Positions 44,743-52,719 are shown, numbered from the stretch's first letter. The stretch is DNA of 64,000 bases from Dyadobacter pollutisoli (GCF_026625565.1 NZ_CP112998.1:1676501-1740500), one strand, 5' to 3'. A program made the numbers and translations. The notes: a model not told the origin generated them from the letters alone.

Positions 44743-47121
44743 ATGAATCGAAAAAATATTTTTACCAGATTTGCCCGCCTTCCGGTAATTGCCGCAGCAT
44801 GCATGCTACTCGTGCTTTCAGGCAGTTTTAATTTGCTTTTTGCACAAAGTATCAATTTGAAAAATGCGGTTATCGTCGTTTCGCCGGGCATCCCGTCGCC
44901 CATGAAAGAGACGGCAGCAACCATTCTTTCCGAGGAAATATCCAGACGAAGCGGCCAGGTTCCCCCAATAAACGTGGTATGGCCCAAGAACGGGACACCT
45001 GTAATCGCGCTCGTTTTGTCTTCTGAAACGGAATTAGCGGGAAAAGCAGTTCCTTCAAAAAGAGAAAGCAACAATCCGGAATTTAAAAAAGAAGGTTACC
45101 GCATTCTGACCGAAGTTTCCGACAAGGGCAGCATCACCTGGGTCATCGGATCTGATGCGCGTGGTGTGATTTTCGGTACTGGCTGGCTTTTGCGGAACCT
45201 GCGGATTGCGACTGGAATAGTTCAGTTGGACGAAAAAGCAGACTTCGCTTCTGCGCCTGCCTACCCGATTCGCGGACATCAAATAGGTTACCGTACGACT
45301 GCCAATACATACGATGCATGGAGCGTAGCGCAAATGGACCAGTACATTCGTGAGCTGGCGATTTTCGGTACCAATGCCATTGAGGGAATCCCGTTTCAGG
45401 AAGGGGAGGCACCCAGCCCTCATTTCAAGATTCCCTCAGCCGAAATGCGCATCAGGATGAGCGAAATGTGTCAGAAGTATGATATGGATTACTGGGTATG
45501 GACACCTGCTACTTTTGATCTTAAAGACGAAGCAAAGCGAAAGGCGGAGATCAAGATGCATGAAGAGTTCTATAAAAAAGCACGCCGGCTGGACCATATT
45601 TTCTTCCCCGGCGGTGACCCGGGAGAAAACCATCCTTCGGACGTGATGCCGTTTCTCAAAGAATTGCAAAGCCTTTTGGTCAAGTATCATCCGAACGGGA
45701 AAATGTGGATTTCCCTGCAAGGTTTCAGCGTGGAGCAGATCGATTATTTTTACCAGTATCTGGCAAAGGAAAAGCCACTTTGGCTGGAAGGTGTGGTTTC
45801 AGGTCCGGGAAGTCCTCCGATCGCCGAAACACGTTACCGCTTGCCCAAACAGTACAAGCATCGAGAGTACCCGGATATTACCCACGCTATTCGCTGCGAA
45901 TTTCCGGTTGAAAAATTTGACCAGGCGTACGCGCTCACTTTGGGCAGGGAGTCGGTCAACCCGCGACCATACGCTTTTGCCAAGATCCATGATAAGTATG
46001 CGCCATTCACCGACGGTTTTGTTTCGTATTCTGATGGAAGTCACGATGATGTCAATAAAGTAATATGGAGTATGCGTGGCTGGGATCCTCAAAAAAACAT
46101 TCACCAGATCCTTAAAGAGTATGCCACTTTCTTCTTTGGTAAAAACATAGACGAGCAAGCGGCCGGCGGAATTGAGGCATTGGAACAAAACTGGAAAGGT
46201 CCTTTGGCAGAAAATGGCGGCGTGGAAGCGACATTCAATTTTTGGAAAAACCTGGAAACGGGTAATCCTAAACTGAAAAATAACTGGCGCTGGCAAATGC
46301 TCGTCATGCGTGCATATTACGATGAATATACGCGGCTCAGGCTGATCAACGAGCAGGAACTTGAAAAACAAGCCAACGAGGTTCTGGCGAAAGCCGATCT
46401 TAAGACGATCGATAAATCTATGACTGATGCATTGGCCATGGTGAACAAAGCCGATACCCAGCCCATTGCCAAGGAAATCAGAAAACACATTGAAGAGCTG
46501 ACCGACGCGCTGTATATTTCCATTGGACTGCAAACCAGCACCGCCAAACACAAACCCAGAAACCCTGAACGCGGCGCGATCATGGATTTCGTCGATTATC
46601 CGCTCAACAACAGGTGGTGGCTTGCCGATGAATTTGAGAAGGTCAAAAAAATGAAAGATGCAGGCGAGCAACTTGCTATGCTGAAAAGGATTAGCTCGTG
46701 GGAAAATCCGGGCGTGGGAAGTTACTATGATGATATTTCGAGCGTCAGTAAGGGACCGAGGGTAAAAACAATTTCCGAGGACGCTACTGATGTAGCCTGG
46801 TGGGATAGTGGCATGAGCCGAAAACGCCTTTCTTCGCAGCTTTTTCAGCGTGAACCTGCATTGGATTACGATAACCTGGATCCCGGTGCGCGTTATATGA
46901 TCCGGGTTGTGGGCTACGGTGAAGCATTGCTGCGTGTCGATGGTAAGAGACTTTCTCCGGTGATCTACAACAAGGAACTGGATTCGGTCAAAGAATGGAT
47001 TGTGCCTTTGTCACTCACGCAGGACGGAAAGATTTCAGTCACCTTTGATGGCCCGGAAGAGTCTGACCTGAACTGGCGCAAAAATTCCAAGATCTCGGAT
47101 ATTTGGTTGTTGAAGATGTGA
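44743..47121 (+). CDS. Large secreted GH20-like glycoside hydrolase relative
   Basis: From the ATG at 44743 the protein is 792 aa with a signal peptide (MNRKNIFTRFARLPVIAAAC onward, cleaved near LFAQ). The N-terminal domain (about 24-160) resembles the carbohydrate-binding-like domain that precedes GH20 and GH67 barrels, ending with ARGVIFGTGWLLRNLR. The barrel has YPIRGHQIGYRTTANTYD and, at the usual catalytic strand, FFPGGDPGEN (D292, E295). The standard GGDE is thus split by two residues. The C-terminal part is helical, then beta-rich with ARYMIRVVGYGEALLRVDG, possibly malectin-like. It could act on an unusual hexosaminide. Function is inferred from fold only. It follows a terminator, so it has its own transcript. 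Confidence 0.72.
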   Translation: MNRKNIFTRFARLPVIAAACMLLVLSGSFNLLFAQSINLKNAVIVVSPGIPSPMKETAATILSEEISRRSGQVPPINVVWPKNGTPVIALVLSSETELAGKAVPSKRESNNPEFKKEGYRILTEVSDKGSITWVIGSDARGVIFGTGWLLRNLRIATGIVQLDEKADFASAPAYPIRGHQIGYRTTANTYDAWSVAQMDQYIRELAIFGTNAIEGIPFQEGEAPSPHFKIPSAEMRIRMSEMCQKYDMDYWVWTPATFDLKDEAKRKAEIKMHEEFYKKARRLDHIFFPGGDPGENHPSDVMPFLKELQSLLVKYHPNGKMWISLQGFSVEQIDYFYQYLAKEKPLWLEGVVSGPGSPPIAETRYRLPKQYKHREYPDITHAIRCEFPVEKFDQAYALTLGRESVNPRPYAFAKIHDKYAPFTDGFVSYSDGSHDDVNKVIWSMRGWDPQKNIHQILKEYATFFFGKNIDEQAAGGIEALEQNWKGPLAENGGVEATFNFWKNLETGNPKLKNNWRWQMLVMRAYYDEYTRLRLINEQELEKQANEVLAKADLKTIDKSMTDALAMVNKADTQPIAKEIRKHIEELTDALYISIGLQTSTAKHKPRNPERGAIMDFVDYPLNNRWWLADEFEKVKKMKDAGEQLAMLKRISSWENPGVGSYYDDISSVSKGPRVKTISEDATDVAWWDSGMSRKRLSSQLFQREPALDYDNLDPGARYMIRVVGYGEALLRVDGKRLSPVIYNKELDSVKEWIVPLSLTQDGKISVTFDGPEESDLNWRKNSKISDIWLLKM

Positions 47122-47123
47122 AA

Positions 47124-47169
47124 AAATAATGTGAATTCGGTATAAGCTTAAATCGAATTCACATTATTT
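47124..47169. terminator. Bidirectional terminator (16-bp perfect stem)
   Basis: AAATAATGTGAATTCG (47124-47139) is perfectly complementary to CGAATTCACATTATTT (47154-47169), with a 14-base loop. It begins 3 bp after the stop of the GH20-like gene and lies 37 bp from the convergent PIN-domain gene stop. Confidence 0.8.
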
Positions 47170-47205
47170 GAAAAAATGAAAAAGGCAAGGTGGAGATAGG
47201 AAATG

Positions 47206-47607
47206 TTATAGGAATGGATTGACTATCTCCAATTTGTTTTCAACGAGGAGCCCATGCTGCATATCTTCTGAATAAAGGATCGAGCAGTTTGCTTCCAGCG
47301 CTCCTGCTACGATGATGGAGTCAAAAAGCTGAAAGTCGTATCTGGCAATGAGTTTTCGTGCATTTTCAATGGTAGATCCGCTGACAGGATCACAAACGCA
47401 ATCAATCATCAAATCCTCCCAGAGTTGGGATACTTGCTTTTTAGTAAAACCGAATTTCCTTTTGCAGATATTTCCTACCTCTACTAAAACCTGTGGATTA
47501 ATAATAGGGTTTTGAGAAACCAAATTTTGAGCAATGGTTTGTTTGCGTTCATCCAAATCGAAAAGATAAAGAATGACATTCGAATCCAGAAAACTACTCA
47601 AAGTCAT
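47206..47607 (-). CDS. PIN-domain ribonuclease toxin (VapC-like)
   Basis: I start at the ATG at 47607 (133 aa); a TTG at 47625 would add 6 residues. The N-terminus SSFLDSNVILYLFDLDERKQ carries the first PIN acidic residue. VEVGNICKRK and the second acidic cluster near FDSIIVAGALEANCSILYSED complete the catalytic pocket expected for a Mg2+-dependent endoribonuclease. It overlaps the antitoxin gene by 14 bp, a standard TA arrangement in which the antitoxin comes first. The target RNA is unknown. Confidence 0.85.
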   Translation of the reverse strand: MTLSSFLDSNVILYLFDLDERKQTIAQNLVSQNPIINPQVLVEVGNICKRKFGFTKKQVSQLWEDLMIDCVCDPVSGSTIENARKLIARYDFQLFDSIIVAGALEANCSILYSEDMQHGLLVENKLEIVNPFL

Positions 47608-47815
47608 TCGCCTCCTCGCGGTCAAATTTAAACTTGGTTAGATCGACTTTGGGATAATTGGAATAAACCTGGCTAACATTCTTTCTTCTTTCTTCGGAAA
47701 ATATATTTTCATCCTTCTCGATAATGGCAATAACCCGTACATGCTCGCCTACATAATTGGCAGGCAGGTCTATGGTAATGGAAGCGCTATCAGGGACAAT
47801 GGTTTTGGTAAACAT
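47594..47815 (-). CDS. Antitoxin for the PIN-domain toxin
   Basis: The 73-aa product starts FTKTIVPDSASITIDLPANY, a beta-rich N-terminus followed by a charged helical tail (EERRKNVSQVYSNYPKVDLT). This matches the short antitoxins that precede PIN toxins in Bacteroidota. It overlaps the toxin by 14 bp. A -7 box TAAATTTG on the minus strand (47839-47846) lies about 24 bp upstream of the ATG, so the pair has its own promoter. DNA binding to that promoter is usual for antitoxins but not visible here. Confidence 0.8.
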   Translation of the reverse strand: MFTKTIVPDSASITIDLPANYVGEHVRVIAIIEKDENIFSEERRKNVSQVYSNYPKVDLTKFKFDREEANDFE

Positions 47816-47838
47816 ACTTTCAGGTTAAGAACATTTAC

Positions 47839-47846
47839 CAAATTTA
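47839..47846 (-). promoter_or_regulatory. -7 promoter box of the PIN toxin-antitoxin pair
   Basis: CAAATTTA on the plus strand reads TAAATTTG on the minus strand, an exact TAnnTTTG. It lies 24 bp upstream of the antitoxin ATG at 47815. An AATATT-ACCTA-AATATT inverted repeat (47851-47867) lies directly upstream and could be an operator. Confidence 0.5.
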
Positions 47847-47868
47847 AAAAAATATTACCTAAATATTT

Positions 47869-47895
47869 TTTCGTACGAAATATTTCCTACCTTTG
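47869..47895 (+). promoter_or_regulatory. Palindromic operator candidate and -7 box of the BlaI gene
   Basis: TTTCGTACGAAA (47869-47880) is a perfect 12-bp palindrome. Seven bases later comes TACCTTTG (47888-47895), an exact TAnnTTTG box. The palindrome thus covers the -33 region of the BlaI-type repressor gene (ATG 47921). BlaI family dimers bind palindromes of this size over their own promoters, so autorepression is a reasonable inference. A matching TTTG -33 box is absent. Confidence 0.55.
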
Positions 47896-47920
47896 ATCCG
47901 TTCAAACACAAACAGCAAGA

Positions 47921-48286
47921 ATGGAGCCTACGAAATCAGAATTGGAAATATTGCAGGTACTCTGGGAGCAGGGGCCGACGACTGTCCGGGTCGTAAATGA
48001 CAAGTTGAATGAGCAGAAGCGGGCGGTACAATATTCCTCAACATTGAAATTAATGCAGATCATGGCGGAAAAGGGAATCCTGATCCGCGATGAGAGCAGC
48101 ATGAAGCACGTATATAGTCCAGCGGAAGCGGAGGATAAGACCAAAACAGCATTGCTCGAACGCTTCGTGGACTCTATGTATAAAGGTTCCGCATCGAGTC
48201 TGGTCATGCAGCTTTTTGGCAACAAGAACACATCCACGGAAGAATTGAATGAGATTAAGGATTTTTTGAAAAAACTGGATCAATAA
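47921..48286 (+). CDS. BlaI/MecI-type transcriptional repressor
   Basis: This 121-aa winged-helix protein starts MEPTKSELEILQVLWEQGPT, the standard BlaI opening. The recognition area is AVQYSSTLKLMQIMAEKGIL, and the dimer helix lies near ALLERFVDSMYKGS. It represses itself and the M56 gene 22 bp downstream. Cleavage by the partner protease would relieve repression, as in BlaR1/BlaI. A palindrome overlaps its promoter. No beta-lactamase gene lies in the window, so the regulon is not antibiotic resistance by context. Confidence 0.92.
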   Translation: MEPTKSELEILQVLWEQGPTTVRVVNDKLNEQKRAVQYSSTLKLMQIMAEKGILIRDESSMKHVYSPAEAEDKTKTALLERFVDSMYKGSASSLVMQLFGNKNTSTEELNEIKDFLKKLDQ

Positions 48287-48308
48287 TCAATCAACAAATC
48301 GGTTAGCC

Positions 48309-50324
48309 ATGCATTTCGACATCATCAGCGCGTCTTTTGTTCAGAAATTTATTCATGCGATTTGCCTCACATTCATGCATTCATTATGGCAGGGGCTTTT
48401 CGTTGCAGTTTTTGCCGGATTGATTTTGCTGCTAACTAAAAAATCCGCTCCTGCGCTGAGATACAATCTGTTGTCTTTTCTTCTGTTCGCATTTTTGATC
48501 ACCAATGGTCTCACTTTTGCCTGGGAGCTGAATGCCCAAAATTTGTTTGGTAAAACTGAATCTGGCGTGACATGGCTGATCAATAGGAGCGAGGTACCGA
48601 CCGTTACGGGGGGGAATTATTTGTTCAGCAGTGCGGAAGAAAGTGCCTGGATCACCGCGATTACCACATTTTGCAATGCTAATGCGTCCATAATCGTCGC
48701 GATATGGCTCCTGATTTTCAGTGTCAAATCGGTGAGAGCAGCGGTTGGGCTCTTTTATATTCAAAATATCAAAAAGAGGAAGGTAAGCGAAGTGACTGAT
48801 CATTGGAACTGGCGTTTCAGCGCATTGTGCCAAAAACTGAAAATTAGCCAGCGGGCAAGATTGATGGAGTCAGCTATGATCTCGGTCCCTATCGTAATCG
48901 GAATCCTGAAACCGGTTGTGCTTTTGCCGGTTGGAATGCTGGCCAATTTGTCTGTTGCTCAAATAGAAGCGATTATTCTGCATGAACTGGCCCATATCAA
49001 ACGGAGGGACTATCTGGTGAACCTGATTCAGGTTTGCTGTGAGAATGTGTTTTTCTTCAACCCCGCGATACTGTGGCTTTCCTATTTGCTCAGAGATGAA
49101 AGAGAGCATTGCTGTGATGATCTGGCGATGTCGGTGATGGGGGATAAGACTTCTTTTATTCACGCGCTGGTATCATTTCAGGAGTATAATATGGCAGGTT
49201 CGCGACTGGAAATGGCTTTTTCTAAAAAACCTAACCATTTGCTGGACAGGATCAAACGAATCATTTATAATAACAATAAACCTTTAAATGCCATGGAAAA
49301 ATTATTTGTAACATTGAGCCTGGTGACGGCTATTGCATTATCAGCTGCTGTATCTCAGGCTGTTCCTGTTAAAGAAATGACTGCTGTATTTCGTCAGGAA
49401 AAACCGGAGATTGTCAGTCCTGCACCTGCGAGAAGCAATGTAGTTGTAGCCGCTCTTGACACTTTACCCAAAAAGAAAGAGCGCAGAAGCAACACTGAAA
49501 TTCATTCAGCCAACATTTATTCCAATGAGGAGGGAGTTAGTACCTACCATGTGCATGCCAATGGTAAGGAGTATGAAATGATCCAGAAAAATGGTAAAAC
49601 CACATCACTAAAAGTTGATGGCAGGCAAATTCCAGAGAGTGAAATGGCTTCTTTTCAGCCCGAAATAGACAAGATAATTACCGACATTAAGATAGAGCAT
49701 GAAAAAGCTGAAATTGAACGTGGTAAGGCCGAAAAAATGAGGGCAGAGGCCGAAGTACATCGTCAAGAAGCGGAAGTGCAAAGAAAAAAAGCGGATGAGC
49801 GCCGGGCAGAAGCTGAGGTTTTGCGCGGGCAGGCGGAAAAACTGCGGGCCGAGGCGGACCAACATAGAATGGCCGCAAGTAAACAACGTGAAGATGCAGA
49901 GGTACGTCGCACTGAGGCGGAGCAGCATAGAACCGTTGCTAATAAACAACGTGCCGAAGCGGACGCGCAGCGTGCTCAGGCAGAAAAGCATCGGGCGGAA
50001 GCAGAGGTGCACAGGGCCGAGGCAGATGAGCATAGAAAGGAAGCGGAAGTTCACAGGAGAGAAGCAGAAAAGGAAAGACAAGCATACGAAAAAATGCAAA
50101 CAGGTATGATCAATGACCTTATTGAAGGCGGTGTCATCAAGGACAAATCCAATCTGTCCTACAAGCTTAGCCAGGAGGAGCTGATCGTGAACGGTGTAAA
50201 ACAGTCGGAAGAGCTGCACAAAAAACTAAAAAATAGATACATTAAGGATAAGGCGGTTGAAATGGTCTATAATTTCAGCGGTAGGACGGGATATACCACC
50301 ACAGGGTTCATTTATACCAAGTAA
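48309..50324 (+). CDS. BlaR1/M56-type membrane metallopeptidase with an 18-heptad helix
   Basis: The 671-aa protein starts with several membrane helices (for example TFMHSLWQGLFVAVFAGLIL). The zinc-protease motif HELAH is at residues 225-229, in ILHELAHIKRRDYL, with REHCCDDLA as the third ligand area. A further membrane helix follows near residue 335. Residues 471-596 are 18 unbroken heptads of the form RxxAExx (RAEAEVH, RAEADQH and similar), highly charged, predicted as a long coiled coil or single helix. The last 75 residues (KDKSNLSYKLSQEELIVNGV) form a short domain. It lacks the penicillin-binding sensor of BlaR1. It follows the BlaI gene by 22 bp. Confidence 0.9.
   Translation: MHFDIISASFVQKFIHAICLTFMHSLWQGLFVAVFAGLILLLTKKSAPALRYNLLSFLLFAFLITNGLTFAWELNAQNLFGKTESGVTWLINRSEVPTVTGGNYLFSSAEESAWITAITTFCNANASIIVAIWLLIFSVKSVRAAVGLFYIQNIKKRKVSEVTDHWNWRFSALCQKLKISQRARLMESAMISVPIVIGILKPVVLLPVGMLANLSVAQIEAIILHELAHIKRRDYLVNLIQVCCENVFFFNPAILWLSYLLRDEREHCCDDLAMSVMGDKTSFIHALVSFQEYNMAGSRLEMAFSKKPNHLLDRIKRIIYNNNKPLNAMEKLFVTLSLVTAIALSAAVSQAVPVKEMTAVFRQEKPEIVSPAPARSNVVVAALDTLPKKKERRSNTEIHSANIYSNEEGVSTYHVHANGKEYEMIQKNGKTTSLKVDGRQIPESEMASFQPEIDKIITDIKIEHEKAEIERGKAEKMRAEAEVHRQEAEVQRKKADERRAEAEVLRGQAEKLRAEADQHRMAASKQREDAEVRRTEAEQHRTVANKQRAEADAQRAQAEKHRAEAEVHRAEADEHRKEAEVHRREAEKERQAYEKMQTGMINDLIEGGVIKDKSNLSYKLSQEELIVNGVKQSEELHKKLKNRYIKDKAVEMVYNFSGRTGYTTTGFIYTK
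49719..50096 (+). repeat. 21-bp coding tandem repeat (18 heptads)
   Basis: Eighteen imperfect 21-bp units each encode a heptad beginning with Arg, with Ala as the fourth residue in most units. The DNA has diverged enough that units are not identical, so this is a protein-level repeat and not a slippage satellite. It can still vary in copy number between strains. Confidence 0.85.
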
Positions 50325-50378
50325 TCAAGTAAGTAAAACTGCAACAGCTCTGCATTTTAAAGAAAGTAGCAATGAAAC

Positions 50379-51527
50379 ATGTTAATCATGCATCGCAGAA
50401 CTTTCATCAAAAATACAGGAACTATAGCCGTCGCAGGTACCGCTATTCTTCCGGAGCTCGCCTTTTCGATTCCCAAAGCCAAGAATAAGTTACCTAAATG
50501 GAAAGGGTTTAATCTCCTGGATTTCTTTTCGCCTGATCCGGCTTCGGCCAGAAAAGCTACTACGGAAGAGGAGTTCAAATGGATGAGCGATTGGGGTTTT
50601 GATTTTGTCCGCATTCCAATGGCATATCCCGCCTATTTGAAATTTGACAGAAGCCGCAACATTACACCGGAAGAAGTATACCAGATCGACGAGCGTGAGG
50701 TAGACCGAATTGATAAGCTGGTCACGACTGCGCACAAGTACAATATGCATGTGAGCCTGAACCTGCACCGGGCGCCAGGTTACTGTGTCAATGCAGGATT
50801 TCATGAACCTTATAACCTTTGGACTGATCAAAAAGCGCTGGATGCTTTTTGCTTTCACTGGAATATGTGGGCAAAAAGGTATAAAAATATTACGCCCAAA
50901 AATATCAGTTTTGATCTGCTCAATGAGCCGAGCATGCGGGCCGATATGAATGACCAGCATTCAAAAAGGACGTCGGTACCGGGAGAAATGTACCGGAAAC
51001 TGGCGCTGGCTGCATCCGAAGCGATCCGTAAGGAAAATCCTATGCATTTGATCATCGCTGACGGTAATGATGTCGGAAGCTCAGTTATTCCCGAACTCGC
51101 AGACCTGGATATCGGACAAAGTTGCCGGGGGTATCATCCCGGAATCATATCACATTACAAAGCGCCTTGGGCTATGAAGGACACTGAAAATGTGCCCGAA
51201 CCTAAGTGGCCCGGCCAGGTAGGGGACCAATACCTGAGTCGGGCTATGCTTGAAAAATTCTATAAGCCGTGGGTTGACCTGGTGGAGAAAGGGGTCGGTG
51301 TGCATTGCGGGGAGTGTGGGTGCTGGAACAAGACGCCCCACGATGTTTTTCTGGCTTGGTTTGGAGATGTTCTGGACATTTTATCATCAAATGGGATCGG
51401 GTTCTCGCTTTGGGAGTTTTCAGGCGATTTCGGTGTTCTGGATTCTCGTCGTGAGGACATTACCTACGAAGACTGGCATGGTCACAAACTGGACCGGAAA
51501 CTGCTGACTTTGTTGATGAAGTACTAA
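50379..51527 (+). CDS. Glycoside hydrolase family 5 enzyme, twin-arginine-type signal
   Basis: The product is 382 aa from 50379; an ATG at 50388 would remove three residues and is equally plausible. The signal HRRTFIKNTGTIAVAGTAIL looks like a twin-arginine leader. GH5 hallmarks are present: SDWGFDFVRIPMAYPAYL, the acid/base Glu in FDLLNEPS (E183) and the nucleophile Glu in VHCGECGCW (E312). Length fits a single catalytic domain. It probably hydrolyses a beta-1,4-linked polysaccharide such as a glucan or mannan at the cell envelope or outside. It follows the M56 gene but has 54 bp of leader and no clear own promoter. Confidence 0.9.
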   Translation: MLIMHRRTFIKNTGTIAVAGTAILPELAFSIPKAKNKLPKWKGFNLLDFFSPDPASARKATTEEEFKWMSDWGFDFVRIPMAYPAYLKFDRSRNITPEEVYQIDEREVDRIDKLVTTAHKYNMHVSLNLHRAPGYCVNAGFHEPYNLWTDQKALDAFCFHWNMWAKRYKNITPKNISFDLLNEPSMRADMNDQHSKRTSVPGEMYRKLALAASEAIRKENPMHLIIADGNDVGSSVIPELADLDIGQSCRGYHPGIISHYKAPWAMKDTENVPEPKWPGQVGDQYLSRAMLEKFYKPWVDLVEKGVGVHCGECGCWNKTPHDVFLAWFGDVLDILSSNGIGFSLWEFSGDFGVLDSRREDITYEDWHGHKLDRKLLTLLMKY

Positions 51528-51569
51528 AAATGACGATTTAGAACTTGCTGATGAATAGGGTCGCGTTGG

Positions 51570-51600
51570 TTTGTTTGGGAAAAGATAATGTGTAAATTTG
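51570..51600 (+). promoter_or_regulatory. Consensus promoter of the MazF-type toxin-antitoxin pair
   Basis: TTTG (51570-51573), a 19-bp spacer and TAAATTTG (51593-51600) match the Bacteroidota promoter pattern exactly. The antitoxin ATG is at 51615, giving a leader of only about 9 bases. This is one of the two best promoters in the window. Confidence 0.8.
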
Positions 51601-51614
51601 AAAAAAAGACACAC

Positions 51615-51836
51615 ATGAAAACGATAAAGCTAACACTCCCAGATCCAGCTATTGCCTATATAAAATCCATCCAAAAAAAGGAAGAGATTTTTGCCAAAGA
51701 GGCTGTAGAAGAAAAAATAGCAAGGGGGCACAGAACTAACCTCAAAGACCTACTAAAAGAAGGCTATCAAGCGACCGCGAAAGAGGATCTTGAAATTTCT
51801 AATGACTTCCAGTTTGCCGACTCAGGACTTTTATAA
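51615..51836 (+). CDS. Antitoxin for the MazF/PemK toxin
   Basis: From the ATG at 51615 the product is 73 aa (MKTIKLTLPDPAIAYIKSIQ); an in-frame start at 51588 lies inside the promoter's -7 box. It begins with a ribbon-helix-helix-like strand (KTIKLTLPD), followed by helices EIFAKEAVEEKIARGH and DLLKEGYQATAKED. Short charged proteins like this bind the toxin and the operon promoter. Its TAA overlaps the toxin's ATG by one base. Confidence 0.8.
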   Translation: MKTIKLTLPDPAIAYIKSIQKKEEIFAKEAVEEKIARGHRTNLKDLLKEGYQATAKEDLEISNDFQFADSGLL

Positions 51837-52171
51837 TGCTGAGAGGTGAAATCTATTGGGCAGATCTCAATCCCGTGATCGGGAGCGAAATCGCTAAAAT
51901 CAGACCTGTATTGATTGTTTCCAATGATCTGAACAATGAGTTTAGTTCAACTGTCACGATATTGCCAATTACTTCTAGTACTGCCAAAGTATATCCTTTC
52001 GAAGTACGCATTCCGGAGAATGAGGGAGGTCTCAGAAATGAATCGAAAGCCAAAGCAAACCAGATACGTACTATTGATAAAAAGCGACTTGGGGGTAAAC
52101 TAGGCCAGTTAGGCAACATTAAAGTGAGGGAAATAGAACAGGCGATTCTAATTCACCTTGATATTTTTTAA
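51836..52171 (+). CDS. MazF/PemK-family mRNA interferase toxin
   Basis: The 111-aa product starts MLRGEIYWADLNPVIGSEIA, the MazF-like opening with the RGEIYWADL block. RPVLIVSND and the SSTVTILPITSS strand form the active cleft, and NQIRTIDKKRLG carries the late conserved residues. It should cut mRNA at a short sequence, released when the antitoxin is degraded. It overlaps the antitoxin by one base (TAATG). Length is standard. The cleavage specificity cannot be read from sequence. Confidence 0.92.
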   Translation: MLRGEIYWADLNPVIGSEIAKIRPVLIVSNDLNNEFSSTVTILPITSSTAKVYPFEVRIPENEGGLRNESKAKANQIRTIDKKRLGGKLGQLGNIKVREIEQAILIHLDIF

Positions 52172-52221
52172 TTTCTTTTGATCCAATCTGTCTTAATAGA
52201 AAAGGTATCCTGCAATCACCA

Positions 52222-52719
52222 CTAAGACCGCAATTCAGAAAGCAGTCCTGTCAAATTCAGGCTTTTGGTGTACATTTCTACTGTGCCGTCGGGGAGCATG
52301 TTCCAGAGTTCTTTCGGGCGGTCCCAATACAATTCGACCCCGTTATTATCCGGATCGTTGAGGTATAACGCTTCGGAAACGCCGTGGTCACTGGCACCAG
52401 ACAATGGATATTCAGCTTTCAGCAACCTGTTCAAAATCGTTGCCAGATCCTTCCGGGTTGGATATAAAATGGCCGTGTGAAATAAACCGACACCGTGCTG
52501 CGAAGCCGCCGGAGCACCCTGGCTGTACCAGGTGTTTAGGCCGATATGATGATGATAGCCTCCTGCGGAAATGAATGCGGCCTGCGTACCATACCTGGCC
52601 ATTACTTCAAATCCCAACAAGCCGCAGTAAAAATCCAGCGCTCTTTCAAGATCTGCAACTTTTAAATGAACGTGACCGATGCGCGTTAGTGCCGGTACTT
52701 TATAGTCTTCAATTTCCAT
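52222..52719 (-). CDS. VOC-family protein, catechol-dioxygenase-like
   Basis: This 165-aa protein has two VOC half-modules. RIGHVHLKVADLERALDFYC starts the first, with the first metal-binding His in GHVHLKV. Later residues are in GGYHHHIGLNTW, HTAILYP and NNGVELYWDRP, whose Glu is the final ligand. The HHHIGLNTW segment is typical of the CatE-like extradiol dioxygenase N-terminal half, but this is a single-module protein of about half the usual CatE length. A ring-cleaving or glyoxalase-like reaction is possible. It converges on the MazF gene with a 50-bp gap that holds no terminator. Confidence 0.82.
   Translation of the reverse strand: MEIEDYKVPALTRIGHVHLKVADLERALDFYCGLLGFEVMARYGTQAAFISAGGYHHHIGLNTWYSQGAPAASQHGVGLFHTAILYPTRKDLATILNRLLKAEYPLSGASDHGVSEALYLNDPDNNGVELYWDRPKELWNMLPDGTVEMYTKSLNLTGLLSELRS

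Noticed and set aside
45799..46671. A 290-aa minus-strand reading frame inside the GH20-like gene
   Set aside because: It is a shadow of the plus-strand coding frame; the peptide is rich in Phe, Ile, His and Arg, as expected for antisense codons.
49719..50096. Possible CRISPR or satellite array suggested by regular 21-bp periodicity
   Set aside because: The units are divergent codon-level repeats within an open frame, with no spacers and no Cas genes.
49608..50219. A 203-aa minus-strand reading frame opposite the M56 heptads
   Set aside because: Its repeated Cys/Phe/Leu pattern is the antisense of the charged heptads and not a real protein repeat.
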